From: Methylotuvimicrobium sp018830325
GTDB lineage: Bacteria; Pseudomonadota; Gammaproteobacteria; Methylococcales; Methylomonadaceae
NCBI RefSeq assembly: GCF_044788715.1
Contig: NZ_CP173170.1
Location: forward strand, 3,844,001-3,908,000
Direction: 5' to 3'
DNA: 64,000 bases
In this document: in pieces, positions 8,783 to 18,636 of the stretch
Layout: each line of letters begins with the position of its first letter
How positions within the stretch are numbered: position 1 is the stretch's first letter
The notes under the pieces: model-generated
The model's input: the letters and a program-made list of their open reading frames with translations, nothing else
Databases searched by the model: none
Told to the model about the DNA's origin: nothing
Program-made: the position numbers and the translations under genes

Positions 8783-10963
8783 TCAAATTTTATCATCCGG
8801 CAAACTGTCGAGCGGCAAGCCGATATGAAATCCTTGGCCGAAATTAATCCCCATGCTTTTCAATAAATCAAAAATTTCCTCGGACTCGACAAACTCGCCG
8901 ATCGTCATAATATCGAGCTCCTGACACAAATTCGACAAATTGCGCACCAGCGCTCGGTCGATCCTGGAATTGACGATATTGCGCACGAAAGCGCCGTCGA
9001 TCTTGACATATTCGAAGCGTAATTCGCGCAAATAATGGAACGAATTATAACCGCTCCCGAAATCGTCCAAAGCAAATGCAAATCCCTTTTTGCGTAAATT
9101 GGTTAGAAATTTCCCCATATGCGTAATATCGCCGATTGCGTCGCGCTCAAGAATTTCGAACACGATACTGCTCGGCGGCACCTCCAATTGTGCACATAAC
9201 TCCTCCGCATAACCTAAAATTCCGCGGCCTTGAATTTCCTGAGCCGATAAATTGATGAACAAACGTTTCGGTCGGCCCTGCGTCTGCATGATCGCTTTAT
9301 TGGCCTCGATGACCTTACGCACCATTATCCGGTCCAACTCACGGCCCAAACCGTATTTTTCGATCGTTTCAATGAATTGACCGGCGGCTGTAATTTTGCC
9401 GTCGGTCTCGATCAAACGAGCAACCGACTCATACGCAAAGACTTCACCGGTTTTGCAATCGACAATCGGCTGAAAATAAGGTTGGATGCGCTCTTCGCGA
9501 AGCGCCAGCCGCAAATCTTCGACAAACGAACGGCTATCGCGCATGATTTGCGTCAAATGTGCAGCCGCATCGAATTCGCAAACTTCGTTCTTACCCAAGC
9601 CCTTGGCTTTATATAACGCCACATCGACGCCCGACATTAAATCTTCGACAGTCTGCATGTCGCGCGGATAACTAATGATACCGACCGATGTCGTAATATG
9701 GAAAGCCTTTTCTGTCGGCGTTTTGAAGGCAATGCTTTGCAAATTGGCCCGGATCGACTCGGCCGCGACCTTAGCGCCTTCCGGCGAAGTTTCCGGCAGA
9801 ATGATTGCGAATTCATCACCGCCCATACGCGTTGCAATATCGCCCTTGCGCATATGAGATGTAATCGATTCTGCGATTATTTTCAATACCTCATCGCCTA
9901 ATGGATGCCCGTATAAGTCGTTGATATCCTTAAAATCGTCAAGATCGAGCAACAATACCGAAAACTGATGATTATGCCTTTCCGATCGCCCGATCTCGTA
10001 TTCCAGCATATCGTTAAAATAACGGCGATTATGAATCCCGGTCAAAGGATCATGTATCGAATAATATTCCAATTCGGAAAGCGTTCGGCTCAATACTTTA
10101 CTAGACCCGACCACCATCACCATTACCGACAACAAAGAACGAACGATTGCTTGTTCTTGGGCCGTTAATGTATTAACCGAGGCATAGGCAATGCCTAAAA
10201 GCCCATCTAAACCGTAAGCCTGGTCAGGGACCGGCACGGTAATCATCTTGATATCGCAGACATCGATTAAATTAACCTCGCAAGGAATCTCATACTCTTC
10301 GATATCGAGCAGCGCATTGTCCGGTAACCCGAGTTGACTTAGCATGTCCTTGGCAAGGCGGCCGCGAACTTCTTGTTTTGCCGCATCGGAGTAATTACCC
10401 ATGTAATAAAAATACAAGGACAAACCATGCTCTTCGGCAAACGCGATAAAGAAAAAATTAAACGGAAAAATTTCATGAAAACCGATCAGGATCTCCTGAA
10501 CAAACTCCTTCCATTGCGATACTTTCTCATGCGAAAAGATAATATTTTCCAGTACTTGGCTCTGCCGCTCGAGCAGACCCTTTTCCACCAACACCGAAGC
10601 TAAATAAGAGGTGGTATCACCCAATTCGTCGACTACCGATTTCAAATATTTTCCGTTTTTATACCATTGCCGCTGCCTCTCATCGACCAGCTTTTCGAAA
10701 GCCATGTCAAGGCTTTGACAATCTGTGATCGCTTTACGGAACATCGCGACGGTCACCGGATCGTCGATACGCGCCAGGACTTGTTCAAAATTTTCTAGAA
10801 TCTCACCATGGACACGACGCACCAAAGCACTGATTGAAGATGCGAAACTTCGAGTTCGCGTTTGACTTTCAAGAAGCGAAAAAAGCTGGTTCATCAAGCG
10901 TACACGCAAATCCTCGATATGATCGGGATATGCAGACGCTCCTTTACCAGAATCATGACGCAT
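8783..10963 (-). CDS. GGDEF-EAL c-di-GMP signalling protein
   Basis: 726 residues, no membrane segment. Residues 1-290 are a sensory N-terminus: helices, then a GAF-like region around 130-290 that I cannot name firmly. GGDEF domain, residues about 300-460: active site GGDEF at 381-385 and an I-site RKGD at 372-375 with the canonical five-residue spacing, so product inhibition is expected. EAL domain, residues about 480-720: the EAL signature is YESVAR (E512 kept, AL changed to SV), with NLSAQE, FEILER, DDFGSG at 633-638 and KID at 654-656. Both activities could be retained. The start codon overlaps the end of the upstream MBL-fold gene by 11 bp, so the two are cotranscribed and probably work together. 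Confidence 0.92.
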   Translation of the reverse strand: MRHDSGKGASAYPDHIEDLRVRLMNQLFSLLESQTRTRSFASSISALVRRVHGEILENFEQVLARIDDPVTVAMFRKAITDCQSLDMAFEKLVDERQRQWYKNGKYLKSVVDELGDTTSYLASVLVEKGLLERQSQVLENIIFSHEKVSQWKEFVQEILIGFHEIFPFNFFFIAFAEEHGLSLYFYYMGNYSDAAKQEVRGRLAKDMLSQLGLPDNALLDIEEYEIPCEVNLIDVCDIKMITVPVPDQAYGLDGLLGIAYASVNTLTAQEQAIVRSLLSVMVMVVGSSKVLSRTLSELEYYSIHDPLTGIHNRRYFNDMLEYEIGRSERHNHQFSVLLLDLDDFKDINDLYGHPLGDEVLKIIAESITSHMRKGDIATRMGGDEFAIILPETSPEGAKVAAESIRANLQSIAFKTPTEKAFHITTSVGIISYPRDMQTVEDLMSGVDVALYKAKGLGKNEVCEFDAAAHLTQIMRDSRSFVEDLRLALREERIQPYFQPIVDCKTGEVFAYESVARLIETDGKITAAGQFIETIEKYGLGRELDRIMVRKVIEANKAIMQTQGRPKRLFINLSAQEIQGRGILGYAEELCAQLEVPPSSIVFEILERDAIGDITHMGKFLTNLRKKGFAFALDDFGSGYNSFHYLRELRFEYVKIDGAFVRNIVNSRIDRALVRNLSNLCQELDIMTIGEFVESEEIFDLLKSMGINFGQGFHIGLPLDSLPDDKI

Positions 10964-11735
10964 TTCGGCTCTCCATCTCGAAATGCCCGCTTCTGGTCAT
11001 TAAATCGACACCACATTGAAGCGTTTTAAACCAATTCAAAAAATCTGCTACGGCCCGCCCTCGATAAACCGGCCCATGCTGAGGAGCCAGCATCTCGATA
11101 TCCAAAGCCGATACGGCATCGACCCAAAGACGCGCGGCTTTGTTGGAAACCATATAGCGGCGGTGGAATCCTTCTATGTAAGGTAAGTGCGCGGCAAAGT
11201 CGTCAACGAATTCATATTCGACATCGACAGGCAACATCGCTGCACCAATATCGCCGGTGAACAACACTTTGGCTATAGGGTCGTATACATTGATCTGACC
11301 CTCTGAATGCAAGAAATGCGCGGGAACCAATTGCAATACAAAATCTTCAGCAAAGCGGCACTGCTTTCCCGCATCCGGAACCCCAACAAATTGAGCCATG
11401 CTGGCAATACCATAGTGCGGCAAAAAGCGGAGCCAGATGCTGGACACATATACGGGAGCATCGGTTAACTCCAACCAAGTAGACAATCCGCCGACAATAT
11501 CGGGATCTTGATGCGACAAAATAATCGCTTTGATTTGTTCGGTCTTGATGTAGCGCAACAATTCGGTGAGCACACTCGGCATCACTCCGAATCCGCCCGG
11601 ATCGAGCAAAACGCCATTATCGCCATGCACGACGAGATATTGATTGGAACGAATCCCCTCCTCCTCGCCGGGTTCGCTTTCATTCAATAGTACGAATTTA
11701 TGCACACCCGAATCGAACAGTTTAATGTTACGCAT
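10953..11735 (-). CDS. MBL-fold protein, ODP (oxygen-binding diiron protein)-like
   Basis: 260 residues with an AGGAG ribosome binding site before the ATG at 11735. It has a beta-lactamase fold like the N-terminal domain of flavodiiron proteins, but no flavodoxin domain. Candidate diiron ligands are SHQDPD (H75, D77, D79), PAHFLHSEG (H140 or H143), TGDIG (D162) and PQHGP (H220). The position after the first aspartates is I rather than the usual H. Stand-alone proteins of this type (ODP in Treponema) act as oxygen sensors in signalling. Here the gene overlaps a GGDEF-EAL gene, which suggests an O2- or redox-responsive c-di-GMP input. A hydrolase role is the alternative. Confidence 0.8.
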   Translation of the reverse strand: MRNIKLFDSGVHKFVLLNESEPGEEEGIRSNQYLVVHGDNGVLLDPGGFGVMPSVLTELLRYIKTEQIKAIILSHQDPDIVGGLSTWLELTDAPVYVSSIWLRFLPHYGIASMAQFVGVPDAGKQCRFAEDFVLQLVPAHFLHSEGQINVYDPIAKVLFTGDIGAAMLPVDVEYEFVDDFAAHLPYIEGFHRRYMVSNKAARLWVDAVSALDIEMLAPQHGPVYRGRAVADFLNWFKTLQCGVDLMTRSGHFEMESRNAS

Positions 11736-12499
11736 AAAATTTTCTCCTCTTTTATAGTTTACTAATTTCCATTATCACAACCAGCATGCCGACATTTTGC
11801 ATTACATATCAAAGCTCTAAAGAATTCATGCAAAAACCCGCACACCAAATTATACCGACATCAAAACTCTACCCAATAACCTTATGAATAACAAGGATAA
11901 AAATCACAACATCAAACGCCTTATTCAAACCGAATCTTTCTTAAAATATCCCAACCCGCAACCTTAATGCACGCTTAACCAAGAATGCAATGCGCTCAAT
12001 AACATTCTGCTTACCGGTTCACTAATTTGCACTTCTACTTCGAGCGATCGAATCGGCTCGCACGGGAATTGAGCGCACCAATATGGACAAAAATTAAATT
12101 GGCACGCATCACTTTGGACAACCAAGCCACATATCGATCCCTGCTCTGCGTCACGGCCATTAAGTTAAATTGTCATGTGACTAAAGATCGGAACCTTCCT
12201 TGTTCCCACCGCTTCAGCGTGGGGATACATACCGATCTTACTACGGCAGCTAAGGCATGGGGCTCCACGGAGAACCGTGGAAACCAAAAATAGTCGGGAA
12301 GTTATTTGTTGCGAAGCCTTAAATCGAGACCAAAACTTCATGTGTAAAGAGTGTATTATTGATCATGTCCAATCTTTAATTCTCTAGGACTTTGTTTATC
12401 ATTCAATTCTGAAATATACCAGGAAAGCACCTCTTCTTTAATCAACTGGCACTTTTTATGCTTATTTTTTCTTAGCCCCCTTTAAGAAACCGAATTTTT
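11736..12499. other. intergenic region with structured segment
   Basis: 764 bp without a convincing gene. The only clear structure is a pair of hairpins at 12184-12281, listed separately. A short frame at 12027-12293 crosses these palindromes and has no ribosome binding site, so it was not accepted. Confidence 0.7.
12184..12281. repeat. two adjacent hairpins (possible structured RNA or repeat element)
   Basis: Hairpin 1: outer arms AAGATCGG (12184-12191) and CCGATCTT (12232-12239) enclose an inner near-palindrome CCCACCGC TTCA GCGTGGGG. Hairpin 2: TCCACGG AGAA CCGTGGA (12264-12281), perfect with a tetraloop. No T-run follows. The sequence just before (12148-12168) matches 30687-30707 with two mismatches. 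Confidence 0.55.
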
Positions 12500-13951
12500 A
12501 TGTCTAGTATTTGGGAAAACTACAACACCGAAAACGCATACGACGAACTGATGCATTCGGAGTTTCAACCACGAGCGGTTAGCTACAATCTATGCCAGTA
12601 TTTGAATACGCTCAATAAGGAAGATATCGACAAACGTAAAACCGCCGCCGAACTGGCAATCATGGAAATGGGAATCACCTTTACCGTCTATAGCGACGAA
12701 GGCAATATCGATAGGGCTTGGCCTTTCGATATCATTCCTAGGATCATCGATGCAAAAGAATGGCACATCATCGAACGAGGTCTTAAACAGCGATTATCTG
12801 CGCTCAATTACTTTATCAGCGATGTCTATGATAAACAGTCCTTTATCAAGGAAGGCCTGATTCCCGGCGACATCATCAACAGCTCTAAAAACTTTCGTAA
12901 GGAATGCATCGGAATGAAGCCTAGACACAACGTTTGGGCCAACATTTGCGGCACCGATTTGGTGCGCGACCGAGACGGCATGATGTATGTTTTGGAAGAC
13001 AACCTCAGAGTGCCCTCGGGTGTTTCCTACATGCTGGAAAACCGCGTCATTACTAAGCGCGTTTTTCCGGAATTATTGCAAGACATTAATATTCTGCCGA
13101 TCGACGACTATCCGACACAACTACTTGAAATGTTATCGTCGATTGCACCGAATCAAAACGGACGTCCTCAAATCGCGGTATTAACACCCGGCATCTATAA
13201 TTCGGCTTATTTCGAACACGCCTATTTGGCCCAACAAATGGGCGCACAATTGGTCGAAGGCTGCGATCTGATGGTCGACGATGACGATTGCGTTTACATG
13301 CGCACGATTGAAGGACCGGAAAAAGTCGATGTGATTTACCGACGTATCGACGACGATTTTCTTGATCCGGAAGTGTTCCGCAAGGATTCGGTATTGGGCG
13401 TACCTGGCCTAATGCGCGCATGGCAAGCCGGTAATGTGGCACTTGCCAATGCACCGGGAGCCGGCGTTGCCGACGACAAGGTCGTCTATGCCTATGTACC
13501 GGAAATGATACGCTATTACCTGAATGAAGAACCGATTTTGCCCAATGTCGAAACCTATCTCTGCAGTCACAGCGAACATCTCGATTATGTGCTCGCGCAC
13601 CTGGCCGAACTCGTCGTCAAACCTGCTAACGAATCCGGCGGTTACGGCATGCTGGTCGGGCCTCATTCAACCGCAAAGGAAGTCGAGGCCTTTAGAAAGG
13701 TCATTCTCAAAAACCCTCGCAATTATATCGCCCAACCCACGCTAGCTATTTCGACTTCGCCGACTTTATGTAAGGATATTTTAGAGCCTCGCCATATCGA
13801 TTTACGCCCGTTCATACTGCAAGGCGAAAAAACCTTTGTCACCGCGGGAGGACTCACCCGCGTCGCGCTCAAAAAAGGCTCGCTGGTCGTCAACTCCTCT
13901 CAAGGCGGCGGCAGTAAGGATACATGGATTATCAACCGGGAGAACGACTAA
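12500..13951 (+). CDS. circularly permuted ATP-grasp type 2 protein (DUF404/DUF407)
   Basis: 483 residues. The sequence matches the circularly permuted ATP-grasp family: MEMGITFTVY near the start, the GLKQRLSALNYFISDVY segment, the ATP-site motif YVLEDNLRVPSGVSYMLENR, and VVKPANESGGYGMLVG later. These proteins are thought to form amide or ester bonds using ATP, usually beside an alpha-E protein and a transglutaminase-like protein. Here the alpha-E partner follows with a 1-bp stop/start overlap (TAATG). No transglutaminase or peptidase partner is nearby. The substrate is unknown. The ribosome binding site is weak. Confidence 0.9.
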   Translation: MSSIWENYNTENAYDELMHSEFQPRAVSYNLCQYLNTLNKEDIDKRKTAAELAIMEMGITFTVYSDEGNIDRAWPFDIIPRIIDAKEWHIIERGLKQRLSALNYFISDVYDKQSFIKEGLIPGDIINSSKNFRKECIGMKPRHNVWANICGTDLVRDRDGMMYVLEDNLRVPSGVSYMLENRVITKRVFPELLQDINILPIDDYPTQLLEMLSSIAPNQNGRPQIAVLTPGIYNSAYFEHAYLAQQMGAQLVEGCDLMVDDDDCVYMRTIEGPEKVDVIYRRIDDDFLDPEVFRKDSVLGVPGLMRAWQAGNVALANAPGAGVADDKVVYAYVPEMIRYYLNEEPILPNVETYLCSHSEHLDYVLAHLAELVVKPANESGGYGMLVGPHSTAKEVEAFRKVILKNPRNYIAQPTLAISTSPTLCKDILEPRHIDLRPFILQGEKTFVTAGGLTRVALKKGSLVVNSSQGGGSKDTWIINREND

Positions 13952-14922
13952 TGCTGTCACGCTCCGCCGAACGCCTCTATTGGCTCGCCCGTTATCTGGA
14001 ACGCACCGAAAATCTTGCTCGCCTAGTTAGCGTACACATGAATTTATTAATGGACCTGCCCAAAGGGGTCGAGATGGGCTGGCAACAATTGATCCATATC
14101 AATGGTTGTCAGGAGGCCTTTCATGAACATTACAAACTGGCTCAAGAGCGTAATGTTACACGCTTCCTATTAACGGATCCCGGCCATCGAAATTCCCTTT
14201 TTTCATGCTTAAGCCTTGCCCGCGAAAATATTCGTACGACACGCGAGCTATTGCCCGACGAAGCTTGGGAACAAGTCAACGAGCTTTACCTATATACTAA
14301 AAAACATCTGGATTCTGTATCGAGCCGGCGCATGAGGGTTTTATTTTTGAATGAAATCCTCGAAGGCTGCCAGCGTTTTACCGGTCTGCTATCCGGCTAT
14401 ATGAGCCACGACCATCCTTACCATTTCATTTTGCTCGGCAGAAACATCGAACGAGCCGACATGACTAGCCGGATATTGGACTTGAGTTCGTTATTACTGT
14501 CGGAATCGCGCAGCGATGAAATGCGTCAATATGAAAGCCTGCTGTGGATGAATGTGTTGCAGTCCTTGAATGCGCTATTAATGTATCGACGCCATGTGCG
14601 CAGCCGAATAAAAGGCGACGACGTGTTAAATTACCTGATATTGGATAGCGCGCTGCCCCGCTCGATTAATTGCTGCCTTTACGAAATGGCCGATGCCATC
14701 GGTAAGTTGCCTAATCACGATAAACTGCCCGAAGATGTCGTCGACCTGAAAGACTTTGTGCTATCGATCGACACGCGGCAAACCACCCAATTGCAATTAC
14801 GCAATATCCTCGATCAATTACAAACGAAATTGGCCTTTTTACACGAACGTATCGCGAACAATTGGTTTTTAGCACATTCTGTCGATGATGCCGTCATTCA
14901 ACAAGAACAAAAAGCCAGTTGA
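13951..14922 (+). CDS. alpha-E domain protein (DUF403)
   Basis: 323 residues from the ATG at 13951, which shares its A with the upstream TAA stop and is preceded by GGGAGA. An earlier in-frame ATG at 13924 is less likely. The opening MLSRSAERLYWLARYLERTE is the family hallmark, followed by an all-helical protein with many conserved Arg, Glu and Trp residues (LLMYRRHVRSR). It is almost always coded next to the circularly permuted ATP-grasp protein, as here, and is presumed to act with it; the reaction is unknown. Confidence 0.92.
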   Translation: MLSRSAERLYWLARYLERTENLARLVSVHMNLLMDLPKGVEMGWQQLIHINGCQEAFHEHYKLAQERNVTRFLLTDPGHRNSLFSCLSLARENIRTTRELLPDEAWEQVNELYLYTKKHLDSVSSRRMRVLFLNEILEGCQRFTGLLSGYMSHDHPYHFILLGRNIERADMTSRILDLSSLLLSESRSDEMRQYESLLWMNVLQSLNALLMYRRHVRSRIKGDDVLNYLILDSALPRSINCCLYEMADAIGKLPNHDKLPEDVVDLKDFVLSIDTRQTTQLQLRNILDQLQTKLAFLHERIANNWFLAHSVDDAVIQQEQKAS

Positions 14923-15000
14923 GCCGGAAACCTTTTGGCTAGCGTTCATGAATCCAGTGTATCACCACGGAAAATGAAAGTGTGCGGGCGCGCGGTCACT

Positions 15001-15046
15001 CGCCCGACAGCCCCCCGGTGCCGAATTTTGGTCTACGATGAATATA
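15001..15046. repeat. MITE-like repeat, right-end remnant
   Basis: It carries the right-end signature GGTGCCGAATTTTGGTCTAC followed by GATGAATATA. No matching left end is present. Confidence 0.6.
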
Positions 15047-15092
15047 ACTTTTACGCTTCATGATCTTCATGGTGAAATGCTTTTTTCTAGGT

Positions 15093-15252
15093 TATACCTT
15101 TCGCACTTCAAATTTCGGCAGTGCCTGAGGAGGTGCCTGGGTGTCCGATAAAGGCTTTGCCAGCATGGAGCTGGCATAGAGCCTACAGGGATGTATTCAC
15201 GGCGTCCTTTAGCGGACACCCAGGCGCCGAATTTTGATCTACGATGGGTATA
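15093..15252. repeat. MITE-like repeat, copy without central palindrome
   Basis: It has both full termini (TATACCTTTCGCACTTC... and ...GATCTACGATGGGTATA) and the GCCAGCATGGAGCTGGC segment, but goes directly from the left arm to the right arm. The inner ACCCAGCACC/GGTGCTGGGT core is absent. This shows that the core is a separable module. Confidence 0.85.
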
Positions 15253-15300
15253 CATATGCATTTTTATGACGAGCTTGCCGGTTCTTTCACTCCCCACTGT

Positions 15301-15529
15301 TATACCTTTCGCACTTCAAATTTCGGTAGTGCCTAAGGAGGCGCCGGGGTGCGCGGCAAAGGCTTTGCCAGCATGGAGCTGGCATAGAGCCTACATGGAT
15401 GTATTTACCCAGCACCTAAATTATCCCAGATAGTTAACCATAGCCAATGGACTATGGAATTTAGGTGCTGGGTTTACGGCGTCCTTTAGCGGACACCCAG
15501 GCGCCGAATTTTGATCTACGAAGGGTATA
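15301..15529. repeat. MITE-like repeat, full-length copy
   Basis: This is the best preserved copy. It has TATACCTTTCGCACTTC at the left, GATCTACGAAGGGTATA at the right, and perfect core arms ACCCAGCACCTAAATT / AATTTAGGTGCTGGGT. It ends 5 bp before the stop codon of the acetyltransferase gene, so it may also serve as a terminator. Confidence 0.88.
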
Positions 15530-15533
15530 ATTA

Positions 15534-18218
15534 TCACATCCTTAAATCCTTGACGACCCTAACGACTTCACTATCGCCGTGAATGGGCTCGATCGTAAAG
15601 CCGAGTTTCTTAACCAACGACAACATCGGTTTGTTAATTGCCAGCACCTCGCCTTCAAAAAAGGATATCCCTTTATATTTTGCAGCTTGCATCAGCGTCT
15701 TCATGATCCTCGAACCTATCCCCATACCATGGCACTCATCGGAGACCACGACTGCAAACTCGACCGAATGCCCATCCGGATTAGCCATGTAACGGCCGAC
15801 ACCTAACTCATTAGGCTTTCCGTCTTGTTCTTCGGTCACGGCTATAAACGCCATTTCACGGTCATAATCGATTTGCGTAAAACGAACCACCATATCCGGC
15901 GTTAACTCTTGCAAGGCCTGCATAAACCGAAAATATTTCGAACGCTCCGATAGCTTATGCACAAAATCCTTCTCCATCTCGGCGTCCTCGGGACGAATCG
16001 GGCGAATACAAATATTCATACCGTTCGGCAATTGGTAATGCTGAATCATCTCGTGCGGATAGGGATGAATCGTCATATGGCTATAGGGACTCAACTGATG
16101 CGAAACACAGGCCTTGATCCGCGCATCGACCGCCATCACCCCTCTGTCGTCGACAATCAATGGATTGATATCGAGCTCCACTATTTCCGGTAATTCGCTG
16201 ACCATGCTCGACACATTCAACAAAGCATTGACCAACGCTTTCATGTTGACCGGCGGCAATTGACGGAACGCTTGAAGATACTTAGCCGCCTTGGTCTTGG
16301 CAATCATTTTCTCGACCATATATTCGTTCAACGGCGGCAAGCCTACGGCTTTATCGTGTAGAATCTCAACCATCGTTCCGCCTAATCCGAAACTGATCGC
16401 AGGCCCGAAAACCGGATCGCGAATGACACCGATCATAAGTTCGCGCCCATTGAAAGACTTATGCATCGGCTCGACCGTCATCATCACCCTGTCGATCTCG
16501 GGATATTTTTGCTTGATCAGATTCTCCATTTCCTGAAAATGATGCGAAATATCCTTGGCACTCGAGATATTCAGCCGAACGCCGCCAATATCGGATTTAT
16601 GGCTGAACTCGAACATATTGACTTTCAAGACGACCGGAAAACCCATCGTCTCAGCCGCGATCATCGCATCCTTTGGACTGTCGACTTTAATCGTCTGCGA
16701 AACCGGAATCCGGAAAGCGGCTAGGATCGCTTTGGATTCCTGAGTCGTTAGAACTTCGCGGCTCTCGGCTAATACCCGCTCGATAATCAAGCGGGCGCCG
16801 TCGATATCGGGCGTCGCCAACTCGTTTTCCGCGCTGGGTATCTGTTTGAGAAGAATTTGGTTTTGTGTATATTGCGCCAGAAACGAAAATGCATCGACAG
16901 CGACTTCGGGCGTACCGAAGTGGGCCACCGTGCTATTGTCAAACAAGGCCCGCCCTTCTTCGACGCGCTTGCCACCGGTCCAGGAAGCCAACACCGGTTT
17001 CCGGGTCATTTTGGCCGCTTCAATAACCAGTTCTGCGACCTGTGTCGGATTGGTCATCGCCTGCGGCGTCAAGATACAGAGCACACCGTCGACATTATCG
17101 TCTTTCAAGCAGATATCCAGAGCTTGTTTATAGCGTTCCGGCGTTGCATCGCCGAGTATATCGATCGGGTTGGCATGAGACCATTGTACCGGCAGCACTT
17201 TATTCAACTCATCGAGACTGCCCGCACTCAAACCGGCCATCGCCACGCCGGTCTCCTCTGCACGGTCGGTACTCATAACCCCGGGGCCTCCGGCGTTGGT
17301 AATAATCGCCAGACGGTTCTGTTTGACGACATAATTATTGGCCAGTACCCGCGCCGCCGAAAAAAGCTGTGCGATACTGTATGCCCTCACCACGCCGGCC
17401 CGCTCGATCGCCGCATCGAATACATCGTCACCGCCGACCATCGCGCCGGTATGCGACATTGCCGCCTTACTGCCGCTTTCATGGCGCCCCGATTTAATCA
17501 AAATCACCGGTTTTAGGCGAGCCGCCGCCTTCAAGCCGCTCAAAAAACGCCGTGCATCGCGGATACCTTCTACATACATCAGGATCCCGGTCGTCTTGCT
17601 ATCGAGCGCTAAATAATCCAATACTTCGCCAAAATCGACATCGGCAGCTCCCCCCATCGAGACAACCGTTGAAAAGCCGATATCCTGCGACTGCGCCCAA
17701 TCCAAAATAGCAGTGCAAACCGCTCCCGACTGCGAGAGCAGCGCTAGACTACCGTCTTTGATCATTCCGCTGCCGAAGGTCGCATTCAAATGCCCGCTTG
17801 GACGAATAATGCCGAGACAGTTAGGACCGACGATGCGTATACCGTAGCGATGGGCAATATCTAGCACTTCTTGTTGTAAACGCTTGCCTTCACTACCCAA
17901 TTCGCCAAAACCCGCAGTAATAATCACCACCGAATCCACGCCTTTCTCCCCGCACTGCCTTACAATATCCGGAACAGTCACTGCGGGCGTAGCAATAATG
18001 GCCAGCTCAATTTTGTCGGGGATCGCATCGATATTGGGGTAGGCTTTCAATCCTGAAATTTGCTTCCGTTTATTATTGACTGGATACAGACCACCTTTAA
18101 AGCCTGCTTCCTGCATATTGACCAATATCCGATGACCGACACTTTCAATGCGTTCCGAAGCGCCGATGACGGCAACGGTTTTAGGCGTAAAAAATCGACT
18201 GAGATAATGAGGACCCAT
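15534..18218 (-). CDS. PatZ/Pka-like GNAT protein acetyltransferase with NDP-forming acyl-CoA synthetase domains
   Basis: 894 residues, close to the 886 of E. coli PatZ. Domain order: CoA-binding domain (VAVIGASER...NMQEAGFKGGLYPVN), succinyl-CoA-ligase-like domain (VGPNCLGIIRPSGHLNATF, LSQSGAVCTAILDWA), ATP-grasp domain (residues about 490-700), then a C-terminal GNAT domain (VEFAVVVSDECHGMGIGSRI), in which ECHGMGIGS is the acetyl-CoA-binding loop. Such enzymes acetylate lysines, for example to inactivate acetyl-CoA synthetase. An acyl-CoA synthetase activity cannot be excluded, because the site histidine of the ligase domain was not checked. Monocistronic. Confidence 0.9.
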   Translation of the reverse strand: MGPHYLSRFFTPKTVAVIGASERIESVGHRILVNMQEAGFKGGLYPVNNKRKQISGLKAYPNIDAIPDKIELAIIATPAVTVPDIVRQCGEKGVDSVVIITAGFGELGSEGKRLQQEVLDIAHRYGIRIVGPNCLGIIRPSGHLNATFGSGMIKDGSLALLSQSGAVCTAILDWAQSQDIGFSTVVSMGGAADVDFGEVLDYLALDSKTTGILMYVEGIRDARRFLSGLKAAARLKPVILIKSGRHESGSKAAMSHTGAMVGGDDVFDAAIERAGVVRAYSIAQLFSAARVLANNYVVKQNRLAIITNAGGPGVMSTDRAEETGVAMAGLSAGSLDELNKVLPVQWSHANPIDILGDATPERYKQALDICLKDDNVDGVLCILTPQAMTNPTQVAELVIEAAKMTRKPVLASWTGGKRVEEGRALFDNSTVAHFGTPEVAVDAFSFLAQYTQNQILLKQIPSAENELATPDIDGARLIIERVLAESREVLTTQESKAILAAFRIPVSQTIKVDSPKDAMIAAETMGFPVVLKVNMFEFSHKSDIGGVRLNISSAKDISHHFQEMENLIKQKYPEIDRVMMTVEPMHKSFNGRELMIGVIRDPVFGPAISFGLGGTMVEILHDKAVGLPPLNEYMVEKMIAKTKAAKYLQAFRQLPPVNMKALVNALLNVSSMVSELPEIVELDINPLIVDDRGVMAVDARIKACVSHQLSPYSHMTIHPYPHEMIQHYQLPNGMNICIRPIRPEDAEMEKDFVHKLSERSKYFRFMQALQELTPDMVVRFTQIDYDREMAFIAVTEEQDGKPNELGVGRYMANPDGHSVEFAVVVSDECHGMGIGSRIMKTLMQAAKYKGISFFEGEVLAINKPMLSLVKKLGFTIEPIHGDSEVVRVVKDLRM

Positions 18219-18366
18219 GATTGCTCCGTAATAGCATGAGGGATTGGAATGCAGGGTTTAAGACCGCAACAGCTTTCAACGGTATCTTGAAATTCGAAGT
18301 TTTATGAAGAATAAGGCAGATCGCCTATTCACTGCTAACAGCCATTAAAACTCTAAACAATTACCA

Positions 18367-18636
18367 TTATTGGTTATTAACATTAACCATTACTCGGTAA
18401 CAATATTCCGTGGAGTCCTTAGTGCATTGAATCTGGGATAAAATACCTTTTTCGATCAAACCCTCTAAAGATTGCTCGATAACCAATCGTTCGAAGCTAC
18501 AAAAACAGCCATAAATAAAACGTTTCGGACAGTCGGGGCAATCTTGTTCATTTTCAAAAAGCGGCCGAATATGCTCATGCCAAGCATCGATAGCTTTTAA
18601 TATTGAAAGCTCGGTTTTGGATAAGTCTTCTTTCAT
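18367..18636 (-). CDS. conserved-looking cysteine-rich small protein, unknown
   Basis: 89 residues. The N-terminal half is helical (KTELSILKAIDAWHEHIRPLF) and a compact cysteine cluster CPDCPKRFIYGCFC follows, which could hold a metal. The rest looks like a small winged-helix-type fold (EQSLEGLIEKGILSQIQC). The start ATG has no strong ribosome binding site. It lies alone between the acetyltransferase and a 480-bp gap. I do not recognise the family. Confidence 0.6.
   Translation of the reverse strand: MKEDLSKTELSILKAIDAWHEHIRPLFENEQDCPDCPKRFIYGCFCSFERLVIEQSLEGLIEKGILSQIQCTKDSTEYCYRVMVNVNNQ

Larger units (their letters stand above)
14923..15533. other. intergenic repeat cluster
   Basis: Three MITE-like units or remnants (15001-15046, 15093-15252, 15301-15529) fill most of this 611-bp gap between converging genes. 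They are listed separately; nothing else is seen. Confidence 0.8.

Noticed and set aside
12201..12230. Possible CRISPR-like repeat (TTCCCACCGC...GCGTGGGGAT resembles type I-E repeats)
   Set aside because: Only one copy is present, with no spacers or cas genes in the window.
12027..12293. 88-codon frame upstream of the ATP-grasp gene
   Set aside because: It runs through strong palindromes, has odd composition and lacks a ribosome binding site.
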